Made by a program: the position numbers and the translations under genes. The notes beneath the pieces are model-generated. The model was given only the letters and a program-made list of their open reading frames with translations, searched no databases and was not told the origin of the DNA. A DNA stretch of 64,000 nucleotides, from positions 186,001 to 250,000 of the forward strand of contig WNNJ02003664.1 in the NCBI GenBank assembly GCA_012934845.2, written 5' to 3'. Shown in pieces: positions 11,884-22,400 of the stretch. How positions within the stretch are numbered: the first letter of the stretch is position 1; each line of letters begins with the position of its first letter. This DNA comes from Pomphorhynchus laevis (lineage: Eukaryota; Acanthocephala; Palaeacanthocephala; Echinorhynchida; Pomphorhynchidae).

Positions 11884-14800
11884 ATTGCGAAAAATCGCTT
11901 GAAACTGTGGTCCAGGAGCCAAAGCTGGCTACGATTGATTTTTAATCCATATTTGTTGCTATATATAAAAAAATTGTTATAATCCAAGGCTTTCGTTTAT
12001 ATTAATTTTAAGGTCAAGTCAGCTTTATTACCAACCATTAAGTTATCTTTAGTTTGCTAATATAAAACGCTTCTAAGATCTTACGTTTAAACATATTGGA
12101 TTCTTTTGATAATATGGTAGTTCCATCGAAATCAATTATGTGATTATTATTAATGCTACGATTAATAATATCAATGAAATATGGAATAATCGTTTTAAAA
12201 ATACCTTAATGAAAACCAAATTTCAACATCCCATGATATTGTTTTGTACAATAAAAGAATGCCTAAATTGTATAATTTTTTTAAATTAAATCCATTAATA
12301 ATAATTCGTCCTGTTGTTTATAAAATCCCTTGTAAAGACTGCGATAAAATATACATGGGTCTGGGCAAGGTATAAATAAAAGAGTAAGCCAGCATACACA
12401 CTAAAACGTGGAACAATAAGAGTCTTAGTTGATCATAGCATTAATAATAATCACATAATTGATTTCGATGGAACTACCATATTAACAAAAGAAACCAGTA
12501 TGTTTAAACGGAAGATCTTAGAAGCGTTTTACATACTGAATTCTTTTGATAATATTGAGGTATTGTGAGTACAAAACTAGTGTACTTTGGGAATATGAGA
12601 AATTGGCCAAATACTTAACATCTTCTTTGATATAATCTTATATAAAAATGAGACATTTTTATGTTAATTTTCTGAAGATGCTAGTAGTTACTAGCGAAAT
12701 ATCAAAATAACTTTTGTTGTCGTTTAGCTACACCTGATAGTTCCTGGAAATAAAACAATTAAATACAAATTAGGATGGATATATTTCTAATAACCTTTTC
12801 ATTTTAGAAAATAAAGAAAATATGAAACATTCTAATATACAATATAATTTCAACATAGAAAGTGAGTATTTGTCCCTAGTTACAAAATAATTTGTCAAGT
12901 ATTTTCTTAAGTAATAACTTTATCACGTGACCAAATTTATACGAAATGATTCACATTGAATGAATTAGGAAACATTCGTTATTGGATGTGAACATAAACA
13001 AACAGTATGAGAATTACTCGATTAAAATATCAAAAAAAATTATTCACCTGATCTAATGCTAATCTTCGATTTCGAAGTTGAGACAAATAGGATGGATGCT
13101 CTTTGCTTAAACACCAAATATAATTTAATAGTTTAAATATACTATACAATATGAATCTTGATTATTCATTTGTAAAATTGTTTATTAAATCTAATTATTC
13201 ATATGTTACATGTTTACTACTGATGAGGTTATCTCAGACTGTTTGTTCATTGCGATATTGAAATACTATATATGCCTATTAACTCGGCAAATGCGCCGGT
13301 CCGACTGTTTGTTCATTGGGTATTGCCTATTAACTCGGCAAACGCGTTGATTATACCACATAAACAATATGTTTAGATATGGAAGAATTTGGCCTGAAAT
13401 ATTTGCTTGTATTCATTGATATAGACATTAATGAATGTCAGCAAAGGACAACAAAGTGATTTCTATTCGATTAAACGTTTCAATATATAAGAATGATCAT
13501 CTTGAGCTTTAAAGAGAAAATGAATCACGTGAAGGGTATCAAACTGGATATAAAACATTTCAAATTAAAAGAAAATCAGGTCATATTTTTCCATTGATAA
13601 ATGTGCAAATTGTTCAATCGAAAAAATATCGTTGAGAATATTAAAACACTAAAGTATTTTGTTGAAGCATAATTTACTTATCATTTAAAGTATTTTGCAA
13701 TTTTATATTCTGCATGTGATTTATGTGGTCTAATTAAAAAGCTTTCATGTTACTAATGGACAGGCATCACGCTACCGACGAAATCTCTTAGATCAAACCT
13801 GGTTTTGAAAAGATTACTGTAGTTTTAGAAATAAAATTATTCTAATAACACTTGCTGCTTTCGCTGACATTCTATACCGCCTATATAAATGATTATTTAA
13901 ATAATATGAGTTAGTAATTTGAAAATGACTAATTCTAAAATGGCCAATTACTGTTTTACACTACAATCTACACTACTATTGTTTACTGTTAATGAATTAT
14001 GTTCGCTATAGATATACAACAGAAATATACAGAAATATAGCAAAACTGTGAAATCATTGATTCAATAGTAAATTTGTTCTGCAATTTGTTCTGTTAGCGA
14101 TCACGAAAGGTGCTATTAGTGAACATCAAAATTAGAAAAATACGTTATGAGCCATTTTAGTGAAATTAAGCCATTTTAATGAAATTTATATCTTCTAATA
14201 TAACATCATTCCTTAAGGTGCTTAAATTCTTCAACGGCTAATATTTAATTAGCTAGTCGGAAAGCGAAAAATATATATCTAATACAGGAAAATGTAAACC
14301 TAATATGATGTCCGTTAGAAACAAATTTCTTCTTAAGAGTATATTCCGAGCTAAATTTATATATAAAATAAAACAAATCAAAGCATATGGTTTCGATTAA
14401 GGGAATAGATTACTATAAAAATAGTTTTATAGACGCTCTTATATTTTACAATATTTTATAATTAATATACTATTTCTTATCTATAACATATTTGGATTAA
14501 AGATAATGGTTTTCCTTTTAATAATAAATATTATTTGCGATAAATGAAATAGACATTCAAACTATGTTTTCCTCCACACATATTAAACATGGTTTTGGCA
14601 CAGCAACGAATACTAAATGTTATGGTTTGGTGTAGTTGATGGGAAGATTACGATCTGGGTTCATTAGTTTTTGATAATCACGTAACCGGTTGCAATTATC
14701 TGCTTAATTGATGAAATGATTAATTAATGGAAACAACAACCAAAACATTAAGTAATGCTACAAATTAAATGTCTTGGCGATGGAATTCCTGAATGGTTCC

Positions 14801-17800
14801 AAAAGGATGATACTCTTTCCCATTTTAGTACAACAACAAAAGATTGGTTAAATAAAAACTTTTCTAATTGGATAGGAAGATAAGAAAAAGTGGAATGGCT
14901 TCCCGTTCACCAGATGTAAGTAGAATGGTTTCTCGTTCACCAGATGTAAGTGGAATGGCTTCCCATTAACCAGGTGTAAGTTTTTATGGTTTATTTTCCT
15001 GATTAAAGAAGAATGTGTACATAAAGATCACAGATCCAACACACTTGATCCAGCGAATAAAGAATTAATGTACATAAATTGAAGGCAGTATTTATTACAT
15101 GGTGTTTATTAAATTTTGCAAAATGCATCAAAATTTATTTTTCAAATAATAGAAATCAAGTTGATATTATTTAAATAAAAATTTTTATTTTACTATACTT
15201 TACGGAAATCCTATAAAATGGAAGATTAAAATTATTTCTTATCTATTCCAATACCTTAACCCTATAAGGTTACTTTGGTTAAAAGTAATTTTTTTATAGA
15301 TAAAGAAGATCATGTTTATAATCAATGAGATGACCTTTACGTTATCTTCAGACCAGTTTTTGACATTGTCTGCATTTATCGATGATGATATAATGTAACA
15401 AGAATCATAATAAAAATCGTAACAATTAAAATTAAGGTTACATTTTAAGTTTATATTTGTATGGTTACAAAACGATATTTTGGCGCCGATGAGATACATG
15501 CTTTCTCATGTTAGCAGAGTACGATAGTTTATAACACATTTTTGATACGAAAAATCATAAAATAAAAATCGCGGAAATGAGTTACTGTACACATAACGTA
15601 TGTGGTCGCCGGTATTTCGAATGCCACGTAAATGCCGGAAACACATGTCTTACTAACAGCTGCGAGACTTTGATAAGGCCATTATCATGTTGTCCTAGTT
15701 ATTATACATTAGGACAATCGTACTGCTGTAACACATGTAGTCCGTGCGGGCCATCAAGCTATTGCCCGTCTCCTAAACTCGGATGTTATCATCCATGTAT
15801 TGTTAACGTGAGAACATGTACTGGCTCATCAAGCTCCCATCGAGTCAACTGCTCATATAGATGATAAACGTTACCACCACTTTTGATCAAGTGGATTTAC
15901 TAGATAAAATAATTGTTAACCTATAAAAGGAAAAATTAGTATAATGTATAACCTAGACAAATGTTAGTTTATCCAGCAGAACTTGCCATACAAAGTAAAA
16001 CATTGACTTGACGTAATAAATTTCTAGAAATGTGTTTAACTTATTTTTCAATCAGAAACCGTTAATGCTATTAATCGCATATACCTTGTACCAGTATTGG
16101 CAAAGTCGGATATACAAAAAAAACAAAATTATGTTTAATTTAATAAAGTTAATTAATTCAATTTAATAAATTAATTTAAAAAAGCAACTAACAAATACTA
16201 AAAAATACTATAAGGAAACCACAAAACATACTAAAGTCAGTCTTAAATATGTAAAACTATTCTACGATAAAAATAAACTTGTGATATACGATTCAATTAT
16301 TAGCGAATTAATAATTATTTATCATTTATAAAAAATTATATAATCTGATCAAATAAAAAAAGTTAAACACCTGAAAAGTCCTGAACGTTTACAGAACAGC
16401 TGAAATTTATATTTGAAGAGGTATAAAGATTAGGCATCTTGAATTGGAAAAATATCAACGTGTTGTTTATTCGAACGCTCATTAATAAATTAATGCTAAA
16501 CTACCTTAAATAATAAATACGAGTATTAAAATTATAAATATTAGTTAGAATTATTTAACTTGACATTAAATTGTTTATTGCGATTCGACAAGCTACATTT
16601 AATAAAACGAAAAACTGACGATTTAAAAATTATTATATAAGAATGTAAAGCATATCAAACTTTCACGTTTTTGATCAACACGATTTAATCAAAATTGATT
16701 ACAATTTAATATATAATATTTATTGTATTAAAATCTTCATTCTGAATGATACAATGTCATTTATTTACTAACAAATATTATTTATTATAATAATTTAAAT
16801 ATAATAAATCATTAAATGCATTTTTATTAGAAATTTATCATATTTAAAGAATTACAAATAATTGTTATAAATTATAAATCGTTATTCACATTTAAATTAT
16901 CCATTAATGTAAATAAAAGTAAAATCATTATATATACTCTAAGTTAGATTTTATTCAAACATCAAACTATTCCTACATGTCAGTTGTTATTATAAAAATG
17001 ATTTGTAAAATCTTCCATTGCAATTAAAAAATTATTTTTTTAAAATTAAATTCATAATTAAAAATTTTATTTTTAATTAATAGCCATTAAAAAATAAATA
17101 CAAAAATATACATCTACAAGCTACATAATTCATACATCTGTGTTAATGACGCATTAACCAACTTACTCTTTAGCATTTGAATAATCCAAGTGTTTCATAT
17201 AGATTTTTCTGATGAGCCATTGTATCAAACCAGAAAATGCCACTGAGTATACAACAGATGCAAGTGAGGTTTCGTCATTTGTGAAAATAATTGGAAAGCT
17301 ATAGCAAAACGGACCACGAGTTATGCTAAAAACAATAGATCATAAACATGTAATTGAGTCTAATCAAGTAAATAGTAAAAAATAAATATAAAGGCATAAC
17401 ATACAAAACAGAGAAGTTGCTAACAGAACAATGAAATATAAACATGTCAATAAATAAAGATCAAACGTAGAGAAAAATTTAGAAATTTTATTATTATATA
17501 AAATATAATAATAAACACAAACTCATAATTTTCTTCCATTTTGATCATATAGCTTTACTGGAACAAAGAAAAAATAATTTTTCCTTTTTTGATAAAATTC
17601 AATATTTCGATAGCTCCTGCTAGCATCATCAGGATTACAATAAAATGTTCACAACATTTCGTTTTTTAACATTTATGAAAAAGTACAAGTATTGATGTGC
17701 CCGCATTTCTACTTACAAAGAAATAGAAAAATACCGATAAACATATACCAAACCTTGACCGGTTTGATCAACAGGTACATGTTCACATTATTTACAAGGT

Positions 17801-20800
17801 ATCTTTATTTAAGGTTGAAATCAAATTTATTATAAAGAATTAAATTAAGTTTTTTTTTCGATAAATGCATTTATTTTATCATTTAAAAGTCACTTGTTAT
17901 CTCACATTATTCAAGAAGCGAATTTTATCAAAAAAGATTCTAATTTAATTCTTTATAATAAATCTGATTTTAATTTTAAATTAAATTATAATTAACTATT
18001 CTAATATTACTTCGTTTTAATGAACAAAATTCAATTCGAAAAAAAAGATCAGATGTAAATTCTTATTTAATTATTTATTATTTATCTTCATCTTTAATTT
18101 ATATATAGTATAAGATACGTGGACTCAGTTACTTGATCTAAGTATTCAAACGTTCACTAAATAAGGATAAAAAATTAACATCAAAAAAGTGAATTGTTAT
18201 TAAAAGACAAAAGTAACTAACTATTTAACAAAGAATGACTTAAATATTATGGCTTACCGTAAGTCTAAAGCTACTCTGTCTAAACGTAACTGTAGTTCTG
18301 TAGAAACGGTTGTCCATCGCGATAGAGAGTATTCACCAAAAAGTTTAAATGAAATCCCATGATTTAAGGAATACCTCAAAAATATTTATATTATTCGAAA
18401 ACTATCAACATTTGTATAAAAATCATTAACTATATTAGAACTAACGACAGCTTCTATTCCTTAATAAATTACAAAATTGCTACATGTTCAATTGCATTTT
18501 AATTATTGATAAAGTTACCCAATTTGTATTCATTGCAATTGAACACAAATGCAATGTGTTCAATTGCATTTCAATTATTGATAAAGTTACCCAACAATTG
18601 TTGAGCTTCTTTGTAATTTTGACAAGACTTAAGGGTAGAGTGGCTAATAAATAAACTACGCGTTAATTAAAATAATAATTTAATTTATTAACTCACGCAA
18701 TTGAGGAATTCAACATTATAGAGGACCACATTTTTCCAAATTGAATACTAATCCTTGATCGGTATCTTGAACTCAGCTAAAAACCTGATAATTCTCAAAT
18801 CAAGCAAATTGTTTTTAATTAAAATCCCACCTTTATGGATAATCGTGTGAAATAACGCTCACTGTTGAAACTCAGAGCAGTAGATAAAAACGAATTCGGA
18901 GAAAATGGAGCATATGACACCTCGGATGTTATATTATCGGTTAGTTTATAGCTAGTTTGTAAACGTAACTGGGGAACTATCTTGTTTCTGTTAAAAAGTA
19001 GTGCGTCCAACCTCACTGAAAGCGGTCTATCAAAAGAATTAAAAATCTTTATTCACAAAAGAACTTACAGCGGTAGCATAAACGAGTTTAATTCAAACGT
19101 GCACCTAGGATTAGGTCCAATCAAAGCCGTTAGCTAAAGAAAAAATATTAACTTATTAGTTGAGCTCAATAAAAACGTACAGCTATTGAATCGCTTGAAC
19201 TGTTGAACGGCATATACTGAATAGATGTACTTAAAGAACCATCACCTCTCAAACTATCATCACATTCAAGCGCATATCCTAGACGGAAGACCGTTTGCTT
19301 ATTTACAGGAAATTCCGCCTGAGTCCATGAATAAATCTTTTCCAACGATACACCGCCTCTTAGCCCTTCACTTCCAAAATCACTAACGTTTAGTTCGCAT
19401 GTAAATTGTCCCTATAAATGTAAAGTTGAGTGAATGCATTTTAAACTGGGTGATTGGATCACCTTTATATTAGAATGCAAAAGAAACTGTTCGTTATCTT
19501 TATCGATACATGAAAGTTTGTATTCAGTCAAGATTTGCCACAAGGATTTTTCACGTGCAACAAGCTAAATTCCAAATTATAGAACGGCTAGCACGCTATA
19601 ACAGGATATTTGGACATATTTATTACATCATACCTCAATAGATTCAATTCCAAGAGCATCAGAACCAACTATGTCATACACAGCACGCTTATCGGGATCA
19701 ATAAGTACTTTAAATAAAAATTAAATATTTGGTAAAAAAAATAGTTATCAAATTATTTATTAAATTAGTTATTTTATTTATAAGGCTAATATAATAGCAA
19801 TTAAAACTAAGAAAATATTTCATATTTTATATTTTAGTAAAGCGCATATTTTAAATTGAAAGATTATAGATTAAATAAGCTAACTGAGTCTACGTATTTT
19901 ATATTGCAAATTAAAAATAATGCAAAATAAAAGTTAAATAGTTAAATAGTAAAAAATTAACTAATGAAAAATAACTAACTACAAATTAACTAACTAAAAA
20001 TTAACTATTTTTATGAATTGACTAATAGATAAAAAACTATGTATCAGAATAAAATTTAGAATTAAAATTTAAAATAAAATCAATTTTTATGAATTGAATA
20101 ATAAATAACAGACGTTGTATCATAAGAAGGAACTGCTATGCTATCAGGTTTCGGACCCTAACTCATCTTATTAGCTGGTGCTAATTCTCTTATTAGCACT
20201 AACATTTGTAAAACTAACATTTCGAATGTTAGTTTCACATAATTTGCACAATTCTATTTGCCTTTATTGCCAATTATTTTGATAATAATTATTAATTATT
20301 AATTAATTATTTAAAATTGATATTTAAGTATGATTAGTTTGCTCAAATACTACACAGTCATATTTTGCTTCATCAATTATCCTCGTGTGAATTCTTTAAT
20401 CCTAGATGCAGCAGTACACTACAATCAGCGATACCTCATCAGCAATACGCCTATTTCGTGTTTCGGTCCTTTAATTATTTTCCTCTGCTGCCTTAGGCAG
20501 CAGAGGAAAATTCAGCAGAATTAAAGGACCGAAACACGAAATAGGCGTAGGCTACTGCTGATGAGGTCCATACGCTGATTGTAGTGTACAGTGCTGCATC
20601 TAGATTAAAGAATCACACGAGGATAATTGAAGCCGACCAAAGTGATACTGCTCGTGTATGCATTATTCATACTACACAGTCATTTGACCAAAAACCAAAA
20701 TTCGAAACAAGAGAAATCCACATGTTATATTACACATATGTTGATAAAAATTCATCTGATAAAGAATCTTTATCAATAATGGATCATTATCAACTATTTA

Positions 20801-21959
20801 AAAAATTGTATTAATAAAATTTAAATTATTTTAAATTTTCGAATTTTAAGCCAATTGTCTGTATTGTGCAAATTTATGGCAATTATTCACATAAAAGTTC
20901 ACATTTAATGGAAACTGTTCCCTTCCAATGGTAACTTACATAGTCTTGATAAATTAAAAAAAACTGACTGAGTCTACGTATTTTATATTGCAAATTAAAA
21001 ATAATGCAAAATAAAAGTTAAATAAAAAATAGTTAAAATAGTAAAAATAAAAATAGTTTAAATAGTTAAATAATAAAAAATTAACTAATAATAAATAATT
21101 GTTATAGGATTTTATACAATTTATATCAAGATGAATTATAAACTGAAATTATTTACTATATGATAAGGTAATAGTAATATATGGTAATATCAATGATAAA
21201 TATGAGACAAATAAAAATGATTGAATTAAGTGATACAATAAAAGTGTGCATAAAGAATTTACTTTATGTTAAACGAACGCAAAGTTTCGTTTAACGAATT
21301 ATAATTTGCTAACTAATTGTTACATCTACGAAAATATAATTTTTAAGTTTCTATCAAAATTATTTAGATATTACAAAATTCTAATCGTATTGCTGCGAAT
21401 GCTCTTGCAGTGACTTGCGAAATACCTGTGTTGCCGACTCAAATAATTTTTTTCAATTTATTATTGATAACTTAAAAATAAAGGTTTTGCAAAATGGATT
21501 AAAATCAATTAGTTCTCACAACGGTAAGTACGGAGAAAGAACTCCCAACAGTGGAAACAAATCAGCGGATGCTAATGGCATCAAACGACAGTTATTATTC
21601 TTTACAATTATTATTTAACAATTATTATAATTATTTCTTACTTACTTTAAAGATTACGAACTTAATTATTAGTTGATTATGCAAATCTTGTTAGACAACA
21701 GAAGAGAGTTATAAATTATAAAATTATCTCTATACATAGTCTTTAGGAAAATATAGAACAAATAGTAGGCAATAAAATTTAAAAAAAGGTATAAGAAAGA
21801 TTAGAAAATAAATCGGAAGTATAGACAACCATCGTAAGCAGCTTTTATTCTTTGAAATGTTGTGATTGCTGACTGTTTTAAGTTCGGATCACTCTGCTTG
21901 TCTGGATGATATATAAGGCACGCTTGACGATATGCCATCTGAATATGTCGTTCATCGGC
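8581..21959 (-). CDS. DNAJC11: DNAJC11, mitochondrial J-domain protein (5' end not found)
   Basis: In animals DNAJC11 is an outer-membrane-associated J-protein working with MICOS/SAM in cristae organisation. Exons seen, 5' to 3': 21830-21959 (J domain, HPD in YHPDKQ), 19634-19707, 19463-19564, 19181-19411, 19069-19133, 18831-19026, 18697-18776, 18258-18374, 17167-17325, 8885-8988, 8760-8835 and 8581-8715. Splice sites are GT...AG and phases chain correctly except between 17167 and 8988, where at least one exon (the expected coiled-coil linker) is missing from my model. The C-terminal DUF3395 region matches remembered human sequence: FPIIFTNDETSLAS, NGLIIVRAIFGD, RRLDVRIPLQSMVNDGKL, GFYNPN and the ending VLRLPQI. 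The middle beta-rich barrel-like domain is shorter than in human. Several introns are only 42-60 bp, while those before 19707 and after 17167 are 2.1 and 8.2 kb and filled with transposons. The start-codon exon, upstream of 21959, was not identified. Confidence 0.9.
9176..9400 (-). mobile_element. Penelope-like element end, minus copy
   Basis: The reverse complement reads CTGAAGA (9257-9251), a hairpin, then GAAA (9233-9230), followed by an AU-rich stem. This layout is the one at the end of the plus-strand Penelope-like fragment at 12240-12750, and about 90 bp are shared between the two. The further flank contains GTTTCTTGTCGG and TGTAGGGACCG, repeated near 11560-11650. It is a degraded terminal fragment inside the large DNAJC11 intron. 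Confidence 0.6.
9586..11388 (-). CDS. pogo transposase fused to an OTU-like C-terminal domain
   Basis: A 600-residue protein. Residues 1-65 form a psq/centromere-protein-B-type helix-turn-helix. About 75-145 is the second DNA-binding (CENPB/HTH) domain. About 165-385 is the DDE catalytic domain, with D188 in NFDQVP, D296 in VIIDSFSAHL and D330 in LLQMLDVSINRSFQ, giving a DD33D triad. After an acidic linker, residues about 445-530 resemble OTU peptidases: GKDGNSFFKIIS corresponds to the DGNCLF.AIS motif, VRHHIALNI to the next helix, and ASELEIFAASRLYNLNIKLY to the ELE..A.....I.VY segment. The catalytic Cys position is Ser (S453) and the usual His is not evident, so any peptidase activity is probably lost. 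The frame has no stop inside the transposon; it runs through the terminal repeat and ends at TAG 9586-9588 in target DNA. Transposase call very sure, OTU-like call moderate. Confidence 0.9.
   Translation of the reverse strand: MIYTESYKRKSYTIKYKLDVIADYEKLDENGKSKTKSEISRKHSITPRMFQCWLDQKEKFLDILQDTKKSILTCRKVGKSGRKTQSEELDTQLINWVIDSNDKGLVVKDKYIQAKAVSFCQKLNIQDLKCSSGFIHKFKNRHNLVSRTHTSCRTIPENAKSLATDFIYAARNLIKTHSIKPRNIINFDQVPRYFEQENNKTITVKGSKSVKLANTSSTHARFTFTPIISADGKILGGHCLFSNLKKIPTTTNRNIYVDVNKTGMWSEDLVCSFFEKYILSRFETRFAHEPTLVIIDSFSAHLKIDKKYEKHNVYILFVPKGMTPLLQMLDVSINRSFQQFYGDKINDWMSKAIEDDDNRTKSGNIKRPSYKQVSDICWDFINTLDKEMVIKSFDVCGILGSEFDLSRLHAPLRQLLSDEHFEIEDFKNNSDFILEENVQDLKDWKALGKDGNSFFKIISLILYDTIEKHIEVRHHIALNIPSIKELEGLYDDEYINVLLIAGNKASELEIFAASRLYNLNIKLYYDRDLKTPGFIYQSSSGEAIYEILKTYDFSMIKNSFLSYFRRFFMSYFRDNLAIFHFPKSWIYDIVLFSREDSSSY
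9599..11518 (-). mobile_element. pogo-family DNA transposon, complete, TA target duplication
   Basis: The ends are inverted repeats starting CTGTCTTCCCTCGAAAATAA, each flanked by TA (9597-9598 and 11519-11520), the target duplication of the Tc1/mariner/pogo superfamily. The right subterminal region repeats a second word, CTCTAAAATAAGACAA, in both orientations. One long frame fills the 1,920 bp between the ends, so the copy looks structurally intact and probably recent. It sits in the large DNAJC11 intron, in the same orientation as the gene. Confidence 0.9.
11812..11879. repeat. (TA)n microsatellite
   Basis: About 33 uninterrupted TA dinucleotides within the large DNAJC11 intron. Confidence 0.95.
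12056..12172 (-). repeat. Inverted partial copy of the Penelope-like 3' coding part
   Basis: The reverse complement matches about 12432-12545 over some 110 bp (shared words CGATGGAACTACCATATT and AGATCTTA). The two form a foldback with a spacer of about 260 bp. It is a second copy of the same element in opposite orientation. Confidence 0.7.
12240..12750 (+). mobile_element. Penelope-like retroelement fragment with GIY-YIG domain
   Basis: The plus strand encodes pieces typical of the GIY-YIG endonuclease at the C-terminus of Penelope-like elements: VVYKIPCKDCDKIYMG (with the CxxC characteristic of the family) and, further on, IDFDGTTILTKETSMFKRK and ILEAFYI. Downstream, 12672-12721, is a hammerhead-like motif, which the family is known to carry near its ends. 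The fragment is degraded and 5'-truncated; the reverse-transcriptase region is absent. Confidence 0.75.
12672..12721 (+). ncRNA. Penelope-type hammerhead-like motif (type I layout)
   Basis: CUGAAGA (12672-12678), one unpaired U, stem II GCUAGU (AGUU) ACUAGC (12680-12695), then GAAA (12696-12699). Stem III follows, UAUCAAAA with UUUUGUUG around the loop UAAC with one mismatch, closed by A12699-U12720, and then C12721 as the expected cleavage residue. Stems II and III are closed, so stem I would be the open one (type I). I could not find a convincing stem I, and the extra U beside stem II is unusual, so activity is doubtful. Confidence 0.45.
12751..14750. other. Intronic stretch without recognisable features
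   Basis: This is AT-rich sequence within the large DNAJC11 intron. I see one imperfect short duplication near 13240-13330 (TATTAACTCGGCAAA twice). There is no coding signal, RNA gene or transposon end that I can support. Confidence 0.4.
14758..14990 (+). mobile_element. mariner-family transposase C-terminal fragment
   Basis: The translation contains LSHFSTTTKDWLNKNFSNWI followed by IGR and EKVEWLPVHQM. This corresponds to the mariner/Tc-type block around the second catalytic Asp and the WIGR...EWP.RSPDLTP motif. The segment encoding VEW.PVHQM, about 34 bp, is then repeated nearly three times in tandem (14889-14972). It is a dead remnant inside the DNAJC11 intron. Confidence 0.65.
15577..15864 (+). 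CDS. Small cysteine-rich protein, 95 residues, antisense in DNAJC11 intron
   Basis: A continuous frame from ATG with 16 cysteines in 95 residues, plus Ser, Pro and Gly: CCPSYY, YCCNTCSPCGPSSYC. It has no signal peptide and few acidic residues. The composition recalls intracellular Cys/Pro/Gly-rich proteins such as keratin-associated or insect sperm-tail Mst-type proteins, but this is resemblance of composition only. Its base composition is clearly less AT-rich than the surrounding intron, which supports coding. It lies on the strand opposite DNAJC11, inside the 8.2 kb intron. It could also be one exon of a larger gene; no splice partners were found. Confidence 0.55.
   Translation: MSYCTHNVCGRRYFECHVNAGNTCLTNSCETLIRPLSCCPSYYTLGQSYCCNTCSPCGPSSYCPSPKLGCYHPCIVNVRTCTGSSSSHRVNCSYR
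15865..17166. other. Intronic AT-rich stretch, nothing recognised
   Basis: Part of the 8.2 kb DNAJC11 intron. I could not find here the missing DNAJC11 linker exon or any repeat with defined ends. Confidence 0.4.
17555..17665 (-). repeat. Penelope-type end fragment with hammerhead-like words
   Basis: The reverse complement reads CTGATGA, a hairpin of about 16 nt (GCTAGC...GCTATC, one mismatch), then GAAATATTGAATTTTATC. The arrangement is the same as at 12672-12721 but diverged. It lies in the intron between DNAJC11 exons 17167-17325 and 18258-18374. Confidence 0.5.
18487..18597. repeat. Short direct duplication in a DNAJC11 intron
   Basis: The word GTTCAATTGCAT, followed by AATTATTGATAAAGTTACCC, occurs twice about 65 bp apart inside the 322 bp intron between exons 18258-18374 and 18697-18776. 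Confidence 0.7.
19879..20160. repeat. Dispersed non-coding repeat with GCTAACTGAGTCTACGTA end
   Basis: The end word CTGAGTCTACGTA followed by TTTTATATT and AATAATGC occurs at 19879, 20964, 22291 (diverged) and 24404, and inverted at 7592, 18113 and 49555. The body holds the repeat seen at 7205-7495 and 24065, including GGTTTCGGA near 20146. It behaves like a MITE- or SINE-sized family of a few hundred bp. The copies are too diverged and nested for me to fix exact ends. Confidence 0.55.
20372..20630. repeat. Large palindrome, about 125 bp arms
   Basis: Two nearly perfect inverted arms meet at about 20494 in TCCTCTGCTGCC/GGCAGCAGAGGA. They extend outwards to TCAATTATCC (20372-20381) and its complement (20621-20630). 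On the right arm GGACC-GAAA (20526-20534) is followed by CTGATGA-GGTCC (20558-20569); the left arm carries the diverged complement. These are hammerhead boxes in circularly permuted order. It lies in the 2.1 kb DNAJC11 intron. Confidence 0.85.
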
Positions 21960-22400
21960 CTGTAATTCGTTAACGGTTTTAATAATAAAAATTTTCAATT
22001 AAAAACGTTATCTCTAAATATAGAAGGACATTAGAAAATTAAGTAATCTGAAGCACATTTTTGATTATTTCATTGTTTTTGTACAATTGATATGTCGGAG
22101 ATTATTGATTTTCATATATCTATTTGATTTAATATTTACTATTAGATGGGAAATATCTTAAAAATTTTCAATATTGAATTTCAATGATACTAATAGACCC
22201 CGTAAAATACTTTACTATAAATATGTCTGATTTAGAAACAAATGTTGAAAATATAGATTTTATTTAGAGTTAATAAATATCAAATCAGATCAGCTAACTG
22301 AGTATATGTTTTTATATTATTTATAAATAAAAATAATGCTAAGTGAAAAATAAATAATTATTAAGTAAATAATAATCAATAATTGAAATATAAGATTTTA

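Noticed and set aside
18591-18643. Extra DNAJC11 exon candidate between 18697 and 18374
   Set aside because: It has AG and GT borders, but its end phase does not fit the next exon, whereas exon 18697-18776 joins 18258-18374 directly in phase and matches the protein.
20116-20160. GAAAC plus CTGAT words in the dispersed repeat as another hammerhead
   Set aside because: Stem II partner strands do not pair and copies at 7205, 7395 and 24065 vary at the core; insufficient.
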